Source: Aurantiochytrium sp. KH105
Taxonomy: Eukaryota > Sar > Bigyra > Thraustochytrida > Thraustochytriidae
Direction of reading: 5' to 3'
Assembly: GCA_003116975.1 (NCBI GenBank)
Contig: BGKB01000021.1
Location: 62,001 to 126,000 of the forward strand
Length of the DNA stretch: 64,000 bases
Under the pieces are notes generated by a model that saw only the letters and a program-made list of their open reading frames with translations, had not been told where the DNA came from and ran no database searches. The position numbers were made by a program, and so were the translations under genes. How positions within the stretch are numbered: the stretch's first letter is position 1; each line of letters begins with the position of its first letter. Below, one piece after another: positions 54,305 to 64,000 of the stretch.

Positions 54305-55372
54305 ATGTCGCACGCACGCGTCTACGCAGACGTCAACGTGCACAGGCCCAAGAGCTACTGGGACTACGACTCGCTGACGGTGACCTGGGGCAACCAGGAG
54401 GACTATGAGGTGGTCAAGAAGATCGGCCGTGGAAAGTACTCGGAGGTCTTCGACGGCTACAATGTGCGCAACAAACAGCGTTGCGTCGTCAAGATCCTCA
54501 AGCCGGTCAAGAAGAAGAAGATCAAGCGAGAGATCAAGATTTTGCAAAACCTGTGCGGCGGACCCAACATCGTCAAGCTCTACGACGTCGTGCGCGATCC
54601 ACAGAGCAAGACCCCGAGCCTCATCATGGAGCACGTCGACAACGTGGACTTTAAGATCCTCTACCCGACGCTCACTGACTATGACATTCGATACTACATT
54701 CGACAGGTGCTCCTCGCGCTCGACTTTGCCCACTCCAACGGCATTATGCACAGAGACATCAAGCCGCACAACATTATGATTGATGCTGCGCGTCGGCGGT
54801 TACGCGTCATCGACTGGGGTCTTGCCGAGTTTTACCACCCGGGTCGAGAATACAACGTCCGTGTGGCCTCGCGCTACTTCAAGGGCCCCGAGCTTTTGGT
54901 CGAGTACCTCGAGTACGATTATTCGCTCGACATGTGGTCCCTCGGTTGCATGTTTGCGGGCATGATCTTCCGCCGCGAGCCCTTCTTCCATGGCGCCGAC
55001 AACTACGACCAGCTTGTCAAGATCGCCAAGGTGCTTGGCACCGACGAGCTCTTGCAATACCTTGAGCGGTACGACCTCGAGCTCGACCCCCATTTTGACG
55101 GTATTCTGGGACGTCACTCCAAAAAGGCTTGGTCAAAGTTCACCAATGCCGACAACCAGCACCTCGTGTCTCCGGAGGCTCTTGACTTTTTGTCCAAGCT
55201 TTTGCGTTACGACCACCAGGAGCGCCTCACGGCCAGGGAGGCCATGGCCCACCCGTACTTTGCACCCGTCTCCCAGCACGAGTCTGCTCCCTCTGCCTCG
55301 CCCGAGGGCGCTGGTGATGCGCAGGGAACGGCCGCCACCGCTGCTGCCAGCGCCGACTCGGTCAACGAGTAG
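54305..55372 (+). CDS. CSNK2A: casein kinase 2 alpha (catalytic subunit)
   Basis: Constitutively active, acidophilic Ser/Thr kinase of nucleus and cytosol. 355 residues. Glycine loop GRGKYS (41-46), ATP Lys 63 (VVKILKPV), the CK2-specific basic cluster [12 protein letters not shown] (about 69-80), catalytic loop HRDIKPHN (149-156), DWG in place of DFG (170-172), and the family insert [13 protein letters not shown]. The end is an Ala/Ser-rich tail after the kinase core (PYFAPV). The length fits CK2 alpha (330-390). CK2 often phosphorylates the acidic tracts of proteins such as RIO2 and the FAM133-like protein here, but that link is only an inference. Confidence 0.98.
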   Translation: MSHARVYADVNVHRPKSYWDYDSLTVTWGNQEDYEVVKKIGRGKYSEVFDGYNVRNKQRCVVKILKPVKKKKIKREIKILQNLCGGPNIVKLYDVVRDPQSKTPSLIMEHVDNVDFKILYPTLTDYDIRYYIRQVLLALDFAHSNGIMHRDIKPHNIMIDAARRRLRVIDWGLAEFYHPGREYNVRVASRYFKGPELLVEYLEYDYSLDMWSLGCMFAGMIFRREPFFHGADNYDQLVKIAKVLGTDELLQYLERYDLELDPHFDGILGRHSKKAWSKFTNADNQHLVSPEALDFLSKLLRYDHQERLTAREAMAHPYFAPVSQHESAPSASPEGAGDAQGTAATAAASADSVNE

Positions 55373-56785
55373 GCCAGCTTCCTCTGTCGGGGCCTTCACC
55401 GAGTTCGTTGATGCCTAACTTGCCTAATCTAGCTTTGATGCTTTTTTACTTTCTTCTTATTATTACTGCTGCCGGACGTGTCTCTTTAGGAATATTACCT
55501 CCAACGAATCAAAACCCTTCACCATCGCATGCGCGAAGTGCTCCTTCGAAAATGATTTTTTTTTTGCATGAAACAAGACTTGCATCGCCAAAGGAACTTT
55601 CGACGGGTGATCAGTGAAGTGTATCAACTTCTTTGCCATATTGCTGCTGCGCAGACCATGGCAAGTTTTTCCTCCACAACCATGTCGCGACCGGGCAGTC
55701 AAGCCTTCATTCCTTGGTTCGATGGCAAGCAAAGATATTGCAAGTTCCTGACTCAACTCATTGTGTGAAGCAGACGATTTCTAACCTGTGCTACTGGCAA
55801 AGAATGTAAAAAGCTACTCCCACAGCTATCAAGCATTTCTCTAATGCAAAGTCGAGGGCAAGACGCAGCGAGACTTGGAAGAAGACGAACTCTGTCGAAA
55901 ACGAAAATGTAGTGCCGCGAAGCGTTTGAGCTGACGCCGATAATCTTCGTTGATACTATCGAAGACGGTAACGCGGGGCATCGATCCCCATTTTCATGCC
56001 TTCACTATCACTAGCGGAAAGCAAAACCATAGGCGCCATCTCGCCAAAGTCTTAGCTTCATTTTTGGCCCTGGACACGCGGAGATCCGACGGTAAACACC
56101 TCTGGCTCTGTAAGAGATCAAACGATAGTTTTGGTAAATGCTCAGACGGTAGCAATCGGCAGCTCTCGATCGGCACGGTCCGTGTGGCGCATCAGCCATG
56201 CCAGAACAAACTGCCAGGCGTCCTTGAGGCGAGCGAGTCAGGTATCAATGCCCCACACGAGACATTCAGTTTTCTTACATCAGCAGTGCAGCGGTACAGC
56301 ACGCGCGTCATGATCAATGTAGTGTTGGCCTCTATTCCGCAGCGGTGATGCGGCACAGTTTACGAGGCTGAAAGGATCGGTAATCGGAGGCCTGCACTCC
56401 TTTTTAGGTACGCTAGAAGACGTCCGCTCTGCCATTCGAGACAAATCTGTAACATGTGGACGCGAGACGAAGAATTTGCGAGATTGGTTGAGCTGGCAAG
56501 CGCGCACATTTACCAATAACTCGTTCGCGCTAAAATGAAGGATCGGCGAAACTGATTGCGTTCGAATTAAAGAAAACTTGCAGGCGCGCATGAGCTTCAG
56601 CTAAACACGGATTGGCCGCTATGTGCCAGAACCGCAAAGCATGAGCAATGCAGATTTTCAGAACATCGCAGTTCTCTTCAGTGTGCTGCAAGTATCTGCA
56701 AGTGTGCGATTGGCTGGATAGCGGCGAGCCGCACTCTCACTCTCGCGGGTCGAAGGATGCCAGAGCTCCACATTCTTTTCATCGA
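55373..56785. other. gene-poor interval, possibly with decayed coding sequence
   Basis: GC content is lower than in the neighbouring genes. Short minus-strand open frames (56658-56846, 56280-56591, 55994-56176) read partly like protein, for example GDGKLIVTGIVDEKNVELWH, but none is complete and no family is certain. It may be the remains of a gene interrupted by the foldback element. Confidence 0.35.
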
Positions 56786-57252
56786 CGATGCCCGTCACGA
56801 TGAGCTTGCCATCTCCTTGACACCAGGTGGTAAGCTGCTGTAGCATTCACGCGCAGCGCATGTTAAGCGCACCCCAAGATGCGAATCTGTATCTAGGCCA
56901 AGGTGTACCCACTAAATTGATGCAGCCTTGAAGAAGGCTCAGCGCATCGGCCCTTTACTTAGTATTGCCGCCTTGACGAGGGCTCTGCGCAGAACTGAAT
57001 GATGCCGCCTTGACGGAGGCCCAGCGCATACTGCGCTGGGTCTCAGTCAAGACGGCATTGCTCACTGAAGGAATGACACGCTGGGTCTCGTTAAGCCGGC
57101 ATCATCTCAGTGGGTGCGATTTGGCTCGCACGCGTGTTGCGTTAGGATTCGCATAGATCTTTGGGTGAGTATACTTTTACGCTGTGCGTGGATGCTGCAG
57201 CAGTTTACTATCTGATGCTAATGTGATGGCAAGCTCATCGTGACGGGCATCA
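56786..57252. mobile_element. foldback (long imperfect palindrome) element, about 470 bp
   Basis: The two ends are inverted copies: 57228-57252 reads GATGGCAAGCTCATCGTGAC and so on, and 56786-56812 is its reverse complement. The match continues inward for about 100 bp with substitutions (blocks GATTCGCAT, GCGTGGATGC, CAGCAG). The centre (57003-57057) is a strong hairpin of 26 + 26 bp with a three-base loop, from the arms TGCCGCCTTGACGGAGG and its complement. Between centre and ends, two more copies of the CCGCCTTGACG unit stand in mirrored order. Almost the whole element is thus self-complementary. Confidence 0.7.
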
Positions 57253-57802
57253 CGTCGTTTAAACCCGAAGAAGATTCCGAGGCGACCACGCCGTCGGGTA
57301 GCCATTTGCAAGCGGGCTCTTCCAAATCGTTCGACTCCCTTGCAACCTAGGCAAATAATATCGTCTCCGAGCAGCCACGAGAGACTCCAAGCATTTTCCT
57401 CCCCATCGCGCTACTCGCGCGGAGGGGGGATTTCTTTCACGTTTATACGAATCATCTATGCCAATCTTTTCCCAAATAGACTTTGCGTCATTTAGATCAT
57501 CACGATGGCTTGCCTGAATCACACAACGAACCCTTGTTTCAATTCCCGCAAAGACTTGCTACGAAATTATGAAGATGCTCAAGACAATTTCGTTCTCGGA
57601 CTATCGCAACGCCTTACCTTTTCTCTGAGTCAGTACGTACAAGCTCTTGCTTGGATGACTCATCGCGAGAAAAGGATCCTTGAGCAACGTGGCCAAGCAA
57701 AGGTTTCAAATATGTTCAACAATCGATTGACCGCAAGATCCGAGTGGAAGACAAGAAGAGAAAACAAGAACAAAAGTGGGGAATAGTAGGGTGTTTGTGG
57801 GT
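57253..57802. other. 3' region downstream of eS4
   Basis: A minus-strand open frame of 87 codons (57259-57522) has no recognisable family and may be a relic. The remainder is the 3' flank of the eS4 gene. Confidence 0.4.
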
Positions 57803-59048
57803 TTACTTGCGCATGCGGGCAACATGGGCAGCCTTCTTCGCCTTGGCAGCCTTCTCCTCGATGATGCTGAGCTTGATACCCTTGCCCTTGGGGAGCTTGA
57901 TGGCCGACTGGTTCTCGTTGCCAATGACAAAGGAGGCGCTGAGGCGAGTGGCAAAGAGGTTGCCACGGGAATCCTTGACGTAGATGATGTCAAAGGAACC
58001 CTGGTGGACCTCGCGCGACTGGAGGACACCGACGCGACCAGCGTTCTTGCCGCGGACGATGAGGACGAGCTGGCCGATCTCGTACTTGTAGATCTCCAGG
58101 ATCTTGTTGGTCTCGAGGTCAAGCTTGATGGTGTCGTTCACCTTGATGAGCGGGTCCGGGTAGCGGATGGTGCGGCCATCGTGGGTGGTGATCATGGGCA
58201 CCTTCTTGGGGCCGACACGGACGGCGGTGACCTTGCAGAGCTTCCACTTGGCCTCGGCCTTGTCAATGGGGGTCAGGGTAAAGCGGCCCTTGGTGTCGTA
58301 GAGAAGGCGGAAGTCCTCCTTGGTCTTCTCGATGGAGACAACGTCCATGAGACCGGTGGGGAAGCGCGGGTCGGTGCGGACCTTGCCGTCGACCTTGATC
58401 AGGCGGCGCATACAGATTGACAGAGCCTCCTTGGCGGTAAGCGCGTACTTGAGGCGCTGGCGCAGGATGAGAATAACCGGGAGCGAGTCCTGGAGGGCGT
58501 GGGGGCCGGCGCTGGAGCGGGGCGCCCAGATGCCGCCCAGCTTGTCCATCATCCAGTGGTTGGGGGCATTGAGCCGCTTGAGGTGCTTCTTGGGACCGCG
58601 AGCCTGTACATCATCGCAAATGCATCAATCAGTTGATCAATCAATCGATCAGCAGCAGCACGTCGTTGTTAGTCTCCTCGTTCGCGAATTTCCTCCCAGC
58701 CTCTCTTTTTAACCTGACCTTGGCCTCGGGGCCGGAGGCGAGAAAGAAAAACGCGGCGCTCGAGCTTCGGCCGGACCCGCCTTGGCGATTCGAGCGTCCA
58801 CCACGCCTCGTCTCCTTTCGTTTCGCAGCTCCCCGCTCGCCCGCGCGTCTCTCCAGGCGCGTCTCGTCCACCGCCCGCCCGCCAGCCAGCCAGCCCGGCG
58901 GCCATCATCATCCTCATCATCCTCATCCTCCATCTCCCGCCTCGCCTCGCCGCGGCCTCTCCGGCCTTCGACGCCGCGCGCGCGGAGGCCTCCTCCTCCT
59001 CCCGCGCCGCGCCGCCCGCGCGCCCGCGCGCCCGCGCGCACGTACCAT
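57803..59048 (-). CDS. RPS4: 40S ribosomal protein eS4 (start codon alone on exon 1, 267 aa)
   Basis: Small-subunit ribosomal protein. Exon 1 ends exactly after the ATG (59048-59046) and is followed by a GTACGT donor. The 442-bp intron ends TGTACAG, and exon 2 (58603-57803) starts with the codon for Ala. This gives [18 protein letters not shown], the standard N-terminus. The rest ([14 protein letters not shown]-type motif here [52 protein letters not shown]) matches eS4 end to end. The total of 804 bp gives 267 residues, normal length. An intron directly after the start codon is a known feature of ribosomal protein genes. Confidence 0.95.
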
Positions 59049-60322
59049 GGTGCTAGCTGGTGCTGCTGCCGCTGCTGCTGCTGGCCTGTCGTCTTCTCCG
59101 TCTGCTTCTGCCTCCCGCGCCCTGCCTGCTGCTTGCCCGCGGTGCTCCTGCTCGCCCCTCGTTCCCTCCCTCCTCCCTGCTTCGCCCCCTTGCCCGCCCC
59201 CGCCTCTCTCTCCCGCCTGCTGCCTGCCTATCCAGCCGCCACCCGCCCCCGAACCCAGGGGTCCCCCGCGTACCCTAACCCTAGCTCGCCGGGCGGCGAT
59301 GGGGAGAGGGGCAGGCGGGAACGGGGAGAACGCCGAGGGAGGGAACGGGGGCGGGCGCAACGCAGATTGGGTGGGCGCAACGCGGAATAGGTGGCGCAAC
59401 GCAGATTGGGTGGGCGCAACACAGAATGGGTGGGCGCAACGCAGAATAGGTGGCGCAACGCAGAATCGTGGGCGCAACGCAGAATAGGTGGCGCAACGCA
59501 GATTGGGTGGGCGCAAAGCAGAACGGTGGGCGCAACGCAGAACGGTGGGGACAAGGCTGGCTGGCGCGCGAGTGGGCGCTGGGGCCGTTGTGGAAGGAAG
59601 CACACTGCACTGGAGCGCGCGTGGAGGCCGGCCGGTACTTTGGTCACGAGAGGGGGCGAGGGTGAGGAAATGGTCGTTAGGTTGACGAGCATTGCGTGGG
59701 TAGGAAAAGGGAGAGCGCGAGAGAGTGAGCAGGTCCGCTGAGGAAAGAAACGAAATGTTTGTCGTTGCGATGATGAGTGCTAAAAAAAAATGAACGCGAC
59801 GAGAAACGAAACTTTACGCAAAGAAAAATCGAAAAAGAAAACAGAAAGCCTTCGTTTGCGATGTCGACACTAGTGGGGCGCGAACCTTTAATTATTGAAA
59901 TCATTACTTTTCTTTTGAGATCGCAAAATCGACTGCGACGTGAAAGAAATCACTCGCGTGCAAAAAAACAAAGAACAAAACTGTTACTATCTCCTTTCCT
60001 GGTTCAAACTCTTTCTTCGTTAATCTTTTTCTCTCTGGTGGACATCGCCAAAACTGCTAGCCAAATATACGGTCCCAACCCTCTTTTTTCCTTCGAGTGA
60101 CGAGTCGAAGATCCGTTCGAAAAGAGAAATTACGCGGCGGAGTGATTGGGGTGACCTCGCTGGGACAAAGCAATTTTTTTTTATCGTTTTTTATTTATTT
60201 ATAAAAGCAAAGCTCGTCACGATTACACTTCGCGTCGGGTCACACAGCCGAGGAGCGAGCCAGCCAGCCAGGCAGCCCCGACATGTGCTTATCCCAAGTC
60301 TGAGCTAGAGCAAGAGTGTCCC
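59049..60322. promoter_or_regulatory. eS4 5' flank: telomere-like box, GCGCAACGC tandem array
   Basis: TACCCTAACCCTAG is at 59271-59284, about 225 bp upstream of the start codon. From 59345 to about 59550 a unit of the type GTGGGCGCAACGCAGAA/TAGGTGGCGCAACGC is repeated about ten times with small changes. Beyond 59750 the sequence turns A/T-rich and forms the 3' region of the glyoxalase II gene's neighbour interval. No other gene seen. Confidence 0.6.
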
Positions 60323-61195
60323 TCAAAAATTGTCCTTTTGCTTTCGCAGTTCCGAAAACCGTTCAAGAGTCTCTGCGCGGAGAAACGGATTAAATCGGAG
60401 CTCTTGACCAAGCGTGGTGGGGACAGTGGGCTCCTTCGCGGCGACCTGTGCCTTGAGGAACTCGGCGTGGGCTGCCAAGTCGGCATTGTTGGGGTCAGCC
60501 CACACGGCAAAGGCAGCGTTACTCAAAGCGTACTCGTGCGCGGCAAAAATGAGCGTCTCGTGGGGCAGTTCCTTGATGCGATTGAGCGCTTCGTAAGAGT
60601 CCTCAAAGGTACCCTCGAAGACGCGGCCGCACCCAAGTGGAAAGATCGAATCGCCAGGAAAGAGAACCTTGGATCGCGTAAAGTAGTACGCAATGTGTCC
60701 GAGAGTGTGGCCGCTGACATTGATGACGCGGACAGTCTCGCCGGCGAGCTCAATCTCGTCGCCGGGCTTGACAGTATCAGTGAGTTTGGGAATGTGGTTC
60801 GTTTCCTCTTCCGGGCCGTAGAGTCGAAGGCCAGATCCAAAGTATTTGGCTGCATCCTCGTGGCCCGCAACGTGGTCATGATGGCCATGCGTGGTGAGGA
60901 GGACATCGAGTTTGCTTCCGTGCAGAGCTTCGAGCAAAGGAGCCCATTCGGGAGTGTCTACTGCGAGAGTTTCGCCGGTGTCACCACCGCCGTTTCCGCC
61001 GCCGCGCACGACAAAGCCGTAATTGTCTTGACGCGCTCCAAAGGTGGCGACTTCGAGTCCCGTTTCGTCAACGCGCGTGGTCCGCGTGGAGACCCAGGAC
61101 GGGAGCACCTCTTGCTGAATGCTGTGCATGTTGCGGCGCAGACGTGCGCGTTGCGCGCAAAGGCCGCGGGAGCGCATCGTCCTTGCTGCGTGCAT
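60323..61195 (-). CDS. glyoxalase II-like hydroxyacylglutathione hydrolase (metallo-beta-lactamase fold)
   Basis: Hydrolyses S-D-lactoylglutathione (or related glutathione thioesters) to the acid and glutathione. 290 residues from the ATG at 61195. The first 30 are Arg-rich without acidic residues (MHAARTMRSRGLCAQRARLRR), probably a mitochondrial presequence. Metal ligands: THGHHDH (102-108), the His of SGHTLGHIAYYF, the Asp of FPGDSIF and the His of AAHEYAL. The usual C-terminal helices that bind glutathione are present (TTLGQELRFNPFLRAE). A longer frame upstream begins only with TTG. The glutathione-linked ADH5 is also in this window, but the two genes are far apart. Confidence 0.92.
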   Translation of the reverse strand: MHAARTMRSRGLCAQRARLRRNMHSIQQEVLPSWVSTRTTRVDETGLEVATFGARQDNYGFVVRGGGNGGGDTGETLAVDTPEWAPLLEALHGSKLDVLLTTHGHHDHVAGHEDAAKYFGSGLRLYGPEEETNHIPKLTDTVKPGDEIELAGETVRVINVSGHTLGHIAYYFTRSKVLFPGDSIFPLGCGRVFEGTFEDSYEALNRIKELPHETLIFAAHEYALSNAAFAVWADPNNADLAAHAEFLKAQVAAKEPTVPTTLGQELRFNPFLRAETLERFSELRKQKDNF

Positions 61196-63522
61196 CTTGA
61201 GCGTCGACTTGTGGTCGAGTGTCTGGGCTTGCCGGTCTGCCTCGTCGCTGTGAAGCAAACAAACTTCTTTCTTGCCAACCAAGTCGGCGAAGGAAAGATA
61301 GGCCTTCAGACACAAGGAAAAAAGAAGGGCCCCTCAGCCTCGCAATCACAGTCAGTCAATGCCTCGTTTCCATTGCGATTGCTTGCCATCCGCGGCGTGC
61401 GCAACGCGTTTTCCATTGATTTCCTGCGCAACGCATTTCTTATGAAGAAATGGGGACACCTTCTCGTCGTCCCGGCGTCCTCATCATTTGTTGGGACAGG
61501 GAGCGAGGAAGAATTCGCTGGCTTGAGGAGCCAAAGCAATGCTTAAAATCAAGAGAACAATGATGAAAGACAATCTTGCAACAAGCATCGAGTAGTGTAC
61601 TATATGCTTCCGGGGCAAAGGCTGGTGAAGCCCTTGTGAAGAAAAGGGTTGCGTCCAAGTGTTCAAACTTGAATAAGATGTTGCAGAGCGACAACCTTCT
61701 AGCTGAGTCGTGCCTTCGTTAGTGGTCACTGCTGTCCATGCCACAGCCACTGCCATACGTGGATATGGTTCTCGAGGATCAGACCGTCGGAATGGAGAAG
61801 AGAAACCGCGCTCTTTTTTTTGGAGGGTGGCCTTCTTTCTGCAGACGGTCCCAGGGGGAAAGTGGCCAGCCTAAAATCGCCGCAATTCCAAACCGAGGCC
61901 TCAAGAACCTTCTCGCGTGCCCTGTCCCGCTTTCAAGGGCATCTTGTTCGATCAGGGTGCGATTTCCCGGCCGCAAAGCGATTTCGAAGCCTGGTTGAGT
62001 CGTCGCGGTCGCCCATGCCAACTGCGTCGTCGTTCGTTGAGGCAAACACTGTTGCGCCGTGCAGATGCACACCATCCAGCAGTTGCCTCTTTTGTTGGCC
62101 TTGTTCCTTTCAACAAGGCCAGTTTGGGTCCATCACAGCTTCGCTCGACGGCTGCCTGGCCGACCGGCGGTTACCTTCGACATGGGAAGCTTTTCGAACA
62201 AAAGCAGAAAAAAAAAAACGGAATGAAAGCAACTGCACGTGCCGCGTTTGTGAGGAGATCCGCTTGTGATCATCGGTCCAGTCGAAGCTTCTGCTACTCA
62301 TGGCTGGCTTTGAAGGAGCGAAAGTAAAAAAACTGCAATTTTTTTTCGTTGGGCTGTCCTCGAGTCGAGAGACGTCGCCTGTTGCGGCTTCCCGGGGCGA
62401 TTGCGCTGCGCTCGAGAGGAGGGAGACAAAGACATGCTCAGACGTTGTAGATCTTTGTGTCGGCGGCGTGATCGCGTAGCTTCTCAAAGGACCCGTATGG
62501 ACTTGCAGGTCGGTTGGCTTGCGAATGAAGGCCACCGCGCCCAAGAAGAATTTTTTTTCTTTCGAAAGTTTGTGATAAAAGAAGGGGCCCCATTTTTCGT
62601 TAAGATGCCCTGACTTCTTTCTCACCGGTCTCCTGGGCCTTCTCGTCTGGTAGAAGACATCTTGCGCGCCTGGTCCTTCTCCAGCCTGCGATCCCGATCC
62701 CTTCTTTACAATTCCTTCGCTGGCAGCCGCAGGTTTCGCGCGAAACGGCGCTTCGATCGCTGCATCGGCCAGCTCGACGACGTCTCTTTCCCAATTCGCG
62801 GTCGCTCGAGCTGCGCAGAGCCGAGGCCAACGCTCGCCGTGCGGAAATGGCACTCGCAATCGGCATCGGCATCCAGGTGAGACCGCTGCGGAAAAGGAAA
62901 AGAAGGGAAAAGAAAGTTCAATTCTTCCTTCCTACTTCCTTCCTTCTTTCCTTCCTTCCTGACCGCTGTCCCCCGAAAAGAAGAAGTTTGAGCTTTTTCT
63001 TTTTTCTTTTCTTTCTTTCTTTCTTTCTTTCTTTTCTTTCTTTCGTTTCGTTCTCGGTAGAACGCGCAGCTGCAAGCCCTGATCATGGATGGACGGATGG
63101 ATGGTGGATGTGGATGGGCGGTTCCTCTCTAGTACCTACTCCCGCTTTCCGGATTCACGCAGCTGCAGCTGCAGCCAGCGCAGAGGAGCGTCTCGCCCGC
63201 CGTCTTACGTCGCCTTGCGTCGCGCCGCGTCACACGGCACGGGCCCCCGGCGTCCAGCCTTCGCCATCGGCCTGCAAGTCCAAGATAAACGTGACCATAC
63301 AGACAGCCAGACGTATCGTAGTAAGATACACCACATTTGCGTGGTGGGCGCGAACGCAAACTCAAGTAGTAGTACTATCTATACTGCAGCATGCTCGTAC
63401 AGCGCACAGTGGGCCTTGGCGGCGGCAACAGCGCCAGCGCACTGGCGCAAACGCAGCGCCGGCCGGGCCGCGTGGAGCCGCGCCACGCAACCCGAACCAA
63501 CTCGCGCCACATGCCAAGCAAC

Positions 63523-63553
<31 letters not shown>

Positions 63554-64000
63554 TCGAGTCGAATCACCTCCCCGCCTCGCCGCGCCTCGCGCTGCTTCGC
63601 GGCCGAACTCGGCGCCAAGATTTCTCCCCTCCCCGCCCTCGTAGCCGTGGCTCGGGCCGCAGCTGCAGCCAGCAGCGGCTACAGCCAGCCAGCTGTGCTG
63701 CAGCCAGCCAGCCGCCACCGGCCCACGCCGCGTACGCTGCTGCGCGTCGACGACCGGCGCGTCGATCCGGGCGCTCGAGGGATCCATCCATCCATCCATC
63801 CGGCCATCCATCCATCCATCCAGCCAGGCCGGCGGCGAGGGGTCGTAGCAAGGACGGGCCGCCCGCGAGGTGAAGCGACGAAGCGGCGCGCGTCCGCCCG
63901 CGAGGCGCGGATGGTCGCGCGCGCTCCGGGCGGGCGCAGTGCGGCGGCGGGCTGGCGAGGGAGGGAGGGCGGCCGTGGATGCGGTGCAGCTGCGCAAATC
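61196..64000. other. gene-poor end region with low-complexity repeats
   Basis: Contains a T/C-rich (TTCT)n tract (63000-63045), (ATGG)n (63083-63115), (AAGC)n (63522-63552), (CCAT)n (63783-63825), and GCAGCTGCAGCCAGC-type repeats (63165-63180 and 63655-63715). One minus-strand open frame of about 250 codons (62110-62859) starts MRVPFPHGERWPRLC and could be a gene, but shows no domain and a poor amino-acid pattern after residue 90. No RNA gene recognised. Confidence 0.4.
62110..62859 (-). CDS. doubtful hypothetical ORF (249 codons)
   Basis: Starts with ATG at 62859. The first 80 residues look moderately protein-like (WERDVVELADAAIEAPFR). The remainder is rich in Ser, Phe and Lys without any motif. 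No homologue is recognised. It may be a chance frame in a GC-moderate stretch. Confidence 0.2.
   Translation of the reverse strand: MRVPFPHGERWPRLCAARATANWERDVVELADAAIEAPFRAKPAAASEGIVKKGSGSQAGEGPGAQDVFYQTRRPRRPVRKKSGHLNEKWGPFFYHKLSKEKKFFLGAVAFIRKPTDLQVHTGPLRSYAITPPTQRSTTSEHVFVSLLSSAAQSPREAATGDVSRLEDSPTKKNCSFFTFAPSKPAMSSRSFDWTDDHKRISSQTRHVQLLSFRFFFSAFVRKASHVEGNRRSARQPSSEAVMDPNWPC

Noticed and set aside
55925-55995. tRNA-like stretch with GGGGCATCGATCCCC
   Set aside because: The supposed T-arm is fair, but the anticodon arm has a ten-base loop and no acceptor stem can be formed.

Overview
This window is nuclear DNA of a GC-rich, compact protist genome. Most genes are single-exon, intergenic gaps are often 0.2-1 kb, and divergent gene pairs share promoters. 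Introns are few and use plain GT-AG ends. Recognisable eukaryotic genes include the core histones H3 and H4, ribosomal proteins eL6 and eS4, RIO2, CK2 alpha, a UBE3C-type HECT ligase, Rpn13/ADRM1, a Ulp1-type protease and glyoxalase II. A complete chorismate synthase and a CRT-family transporter also occur. I infer a stramenopile, most likely a labyrinthulomycete (thraustochytrid such as an Aurantiochytrium relative). The sequence does not prove the taxon.

Layout. 1-5.1 kb: end of a SUMO-type protease gene, an unknown membrane protein (-), and RIO2. 5.8-11.6 kb: one large minus-strand gene that can be assembled from 14 exons. It encodes an acidic N-terminus, 12 leucine-rich repeats (one per symmetric exon), a divergent protein kinase domain and a TIR-like domain. 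11.6-14 kb: gene-poor, with a broken minus-strand coding relic. 14-20.3 kb: eL6, a zinc-ribbon protein and a CRT-like transporter. 20.3-21 kb: a MITE-like element with terminal inverted repeats. 21.2-26.3 kb: a FAM133-like protein, ADRM1 with two alternative 3' exons, and a frame-shifted acetyl-CoA acetyltransferase. 26.4-31.4 kb: chorismate synthase, cytidine deaminase and a divergent H3/H4 pair. An inverted copy of the chorismate synthase 3' flank lies next to H3. 31.9-41.9 kb: HECT ligase, asparaginase, MATE transporter and an unknown gene. 42.2-49 kb: two tandem YdcZ-like transporters, a YeiH-like transporter with a probable mitochondrial presequence, and class III alcohol dehydrogenase. 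50-53.1 kb: a Crinkler-type nuclease-plus-kinase gene inside an apparently mobile unit with subterminal repeats. 54.3-61.2 kb: CK2 alpha, a roughly 470-bp foldback element, eS4 and glyoxalase II. 61.2-64 kb: mostly low-complexity sequence.

The housekeeping genes do not form a pathway cluster. RIO2, eL6 and eS4 all serve ribosomes. Recurring GCGCAA / GCAAGTG motifs sit upstream of several housekeeping genes, and both ribosomal protein genes also have a telomere-like TAGGGTTAGGG box. The strongest candidates for an undescribed system are the LRR-kinase-TIR receptor-like gene, which can expand or skip repeats without frame loss, and the nuclease-kinase mobile unit.
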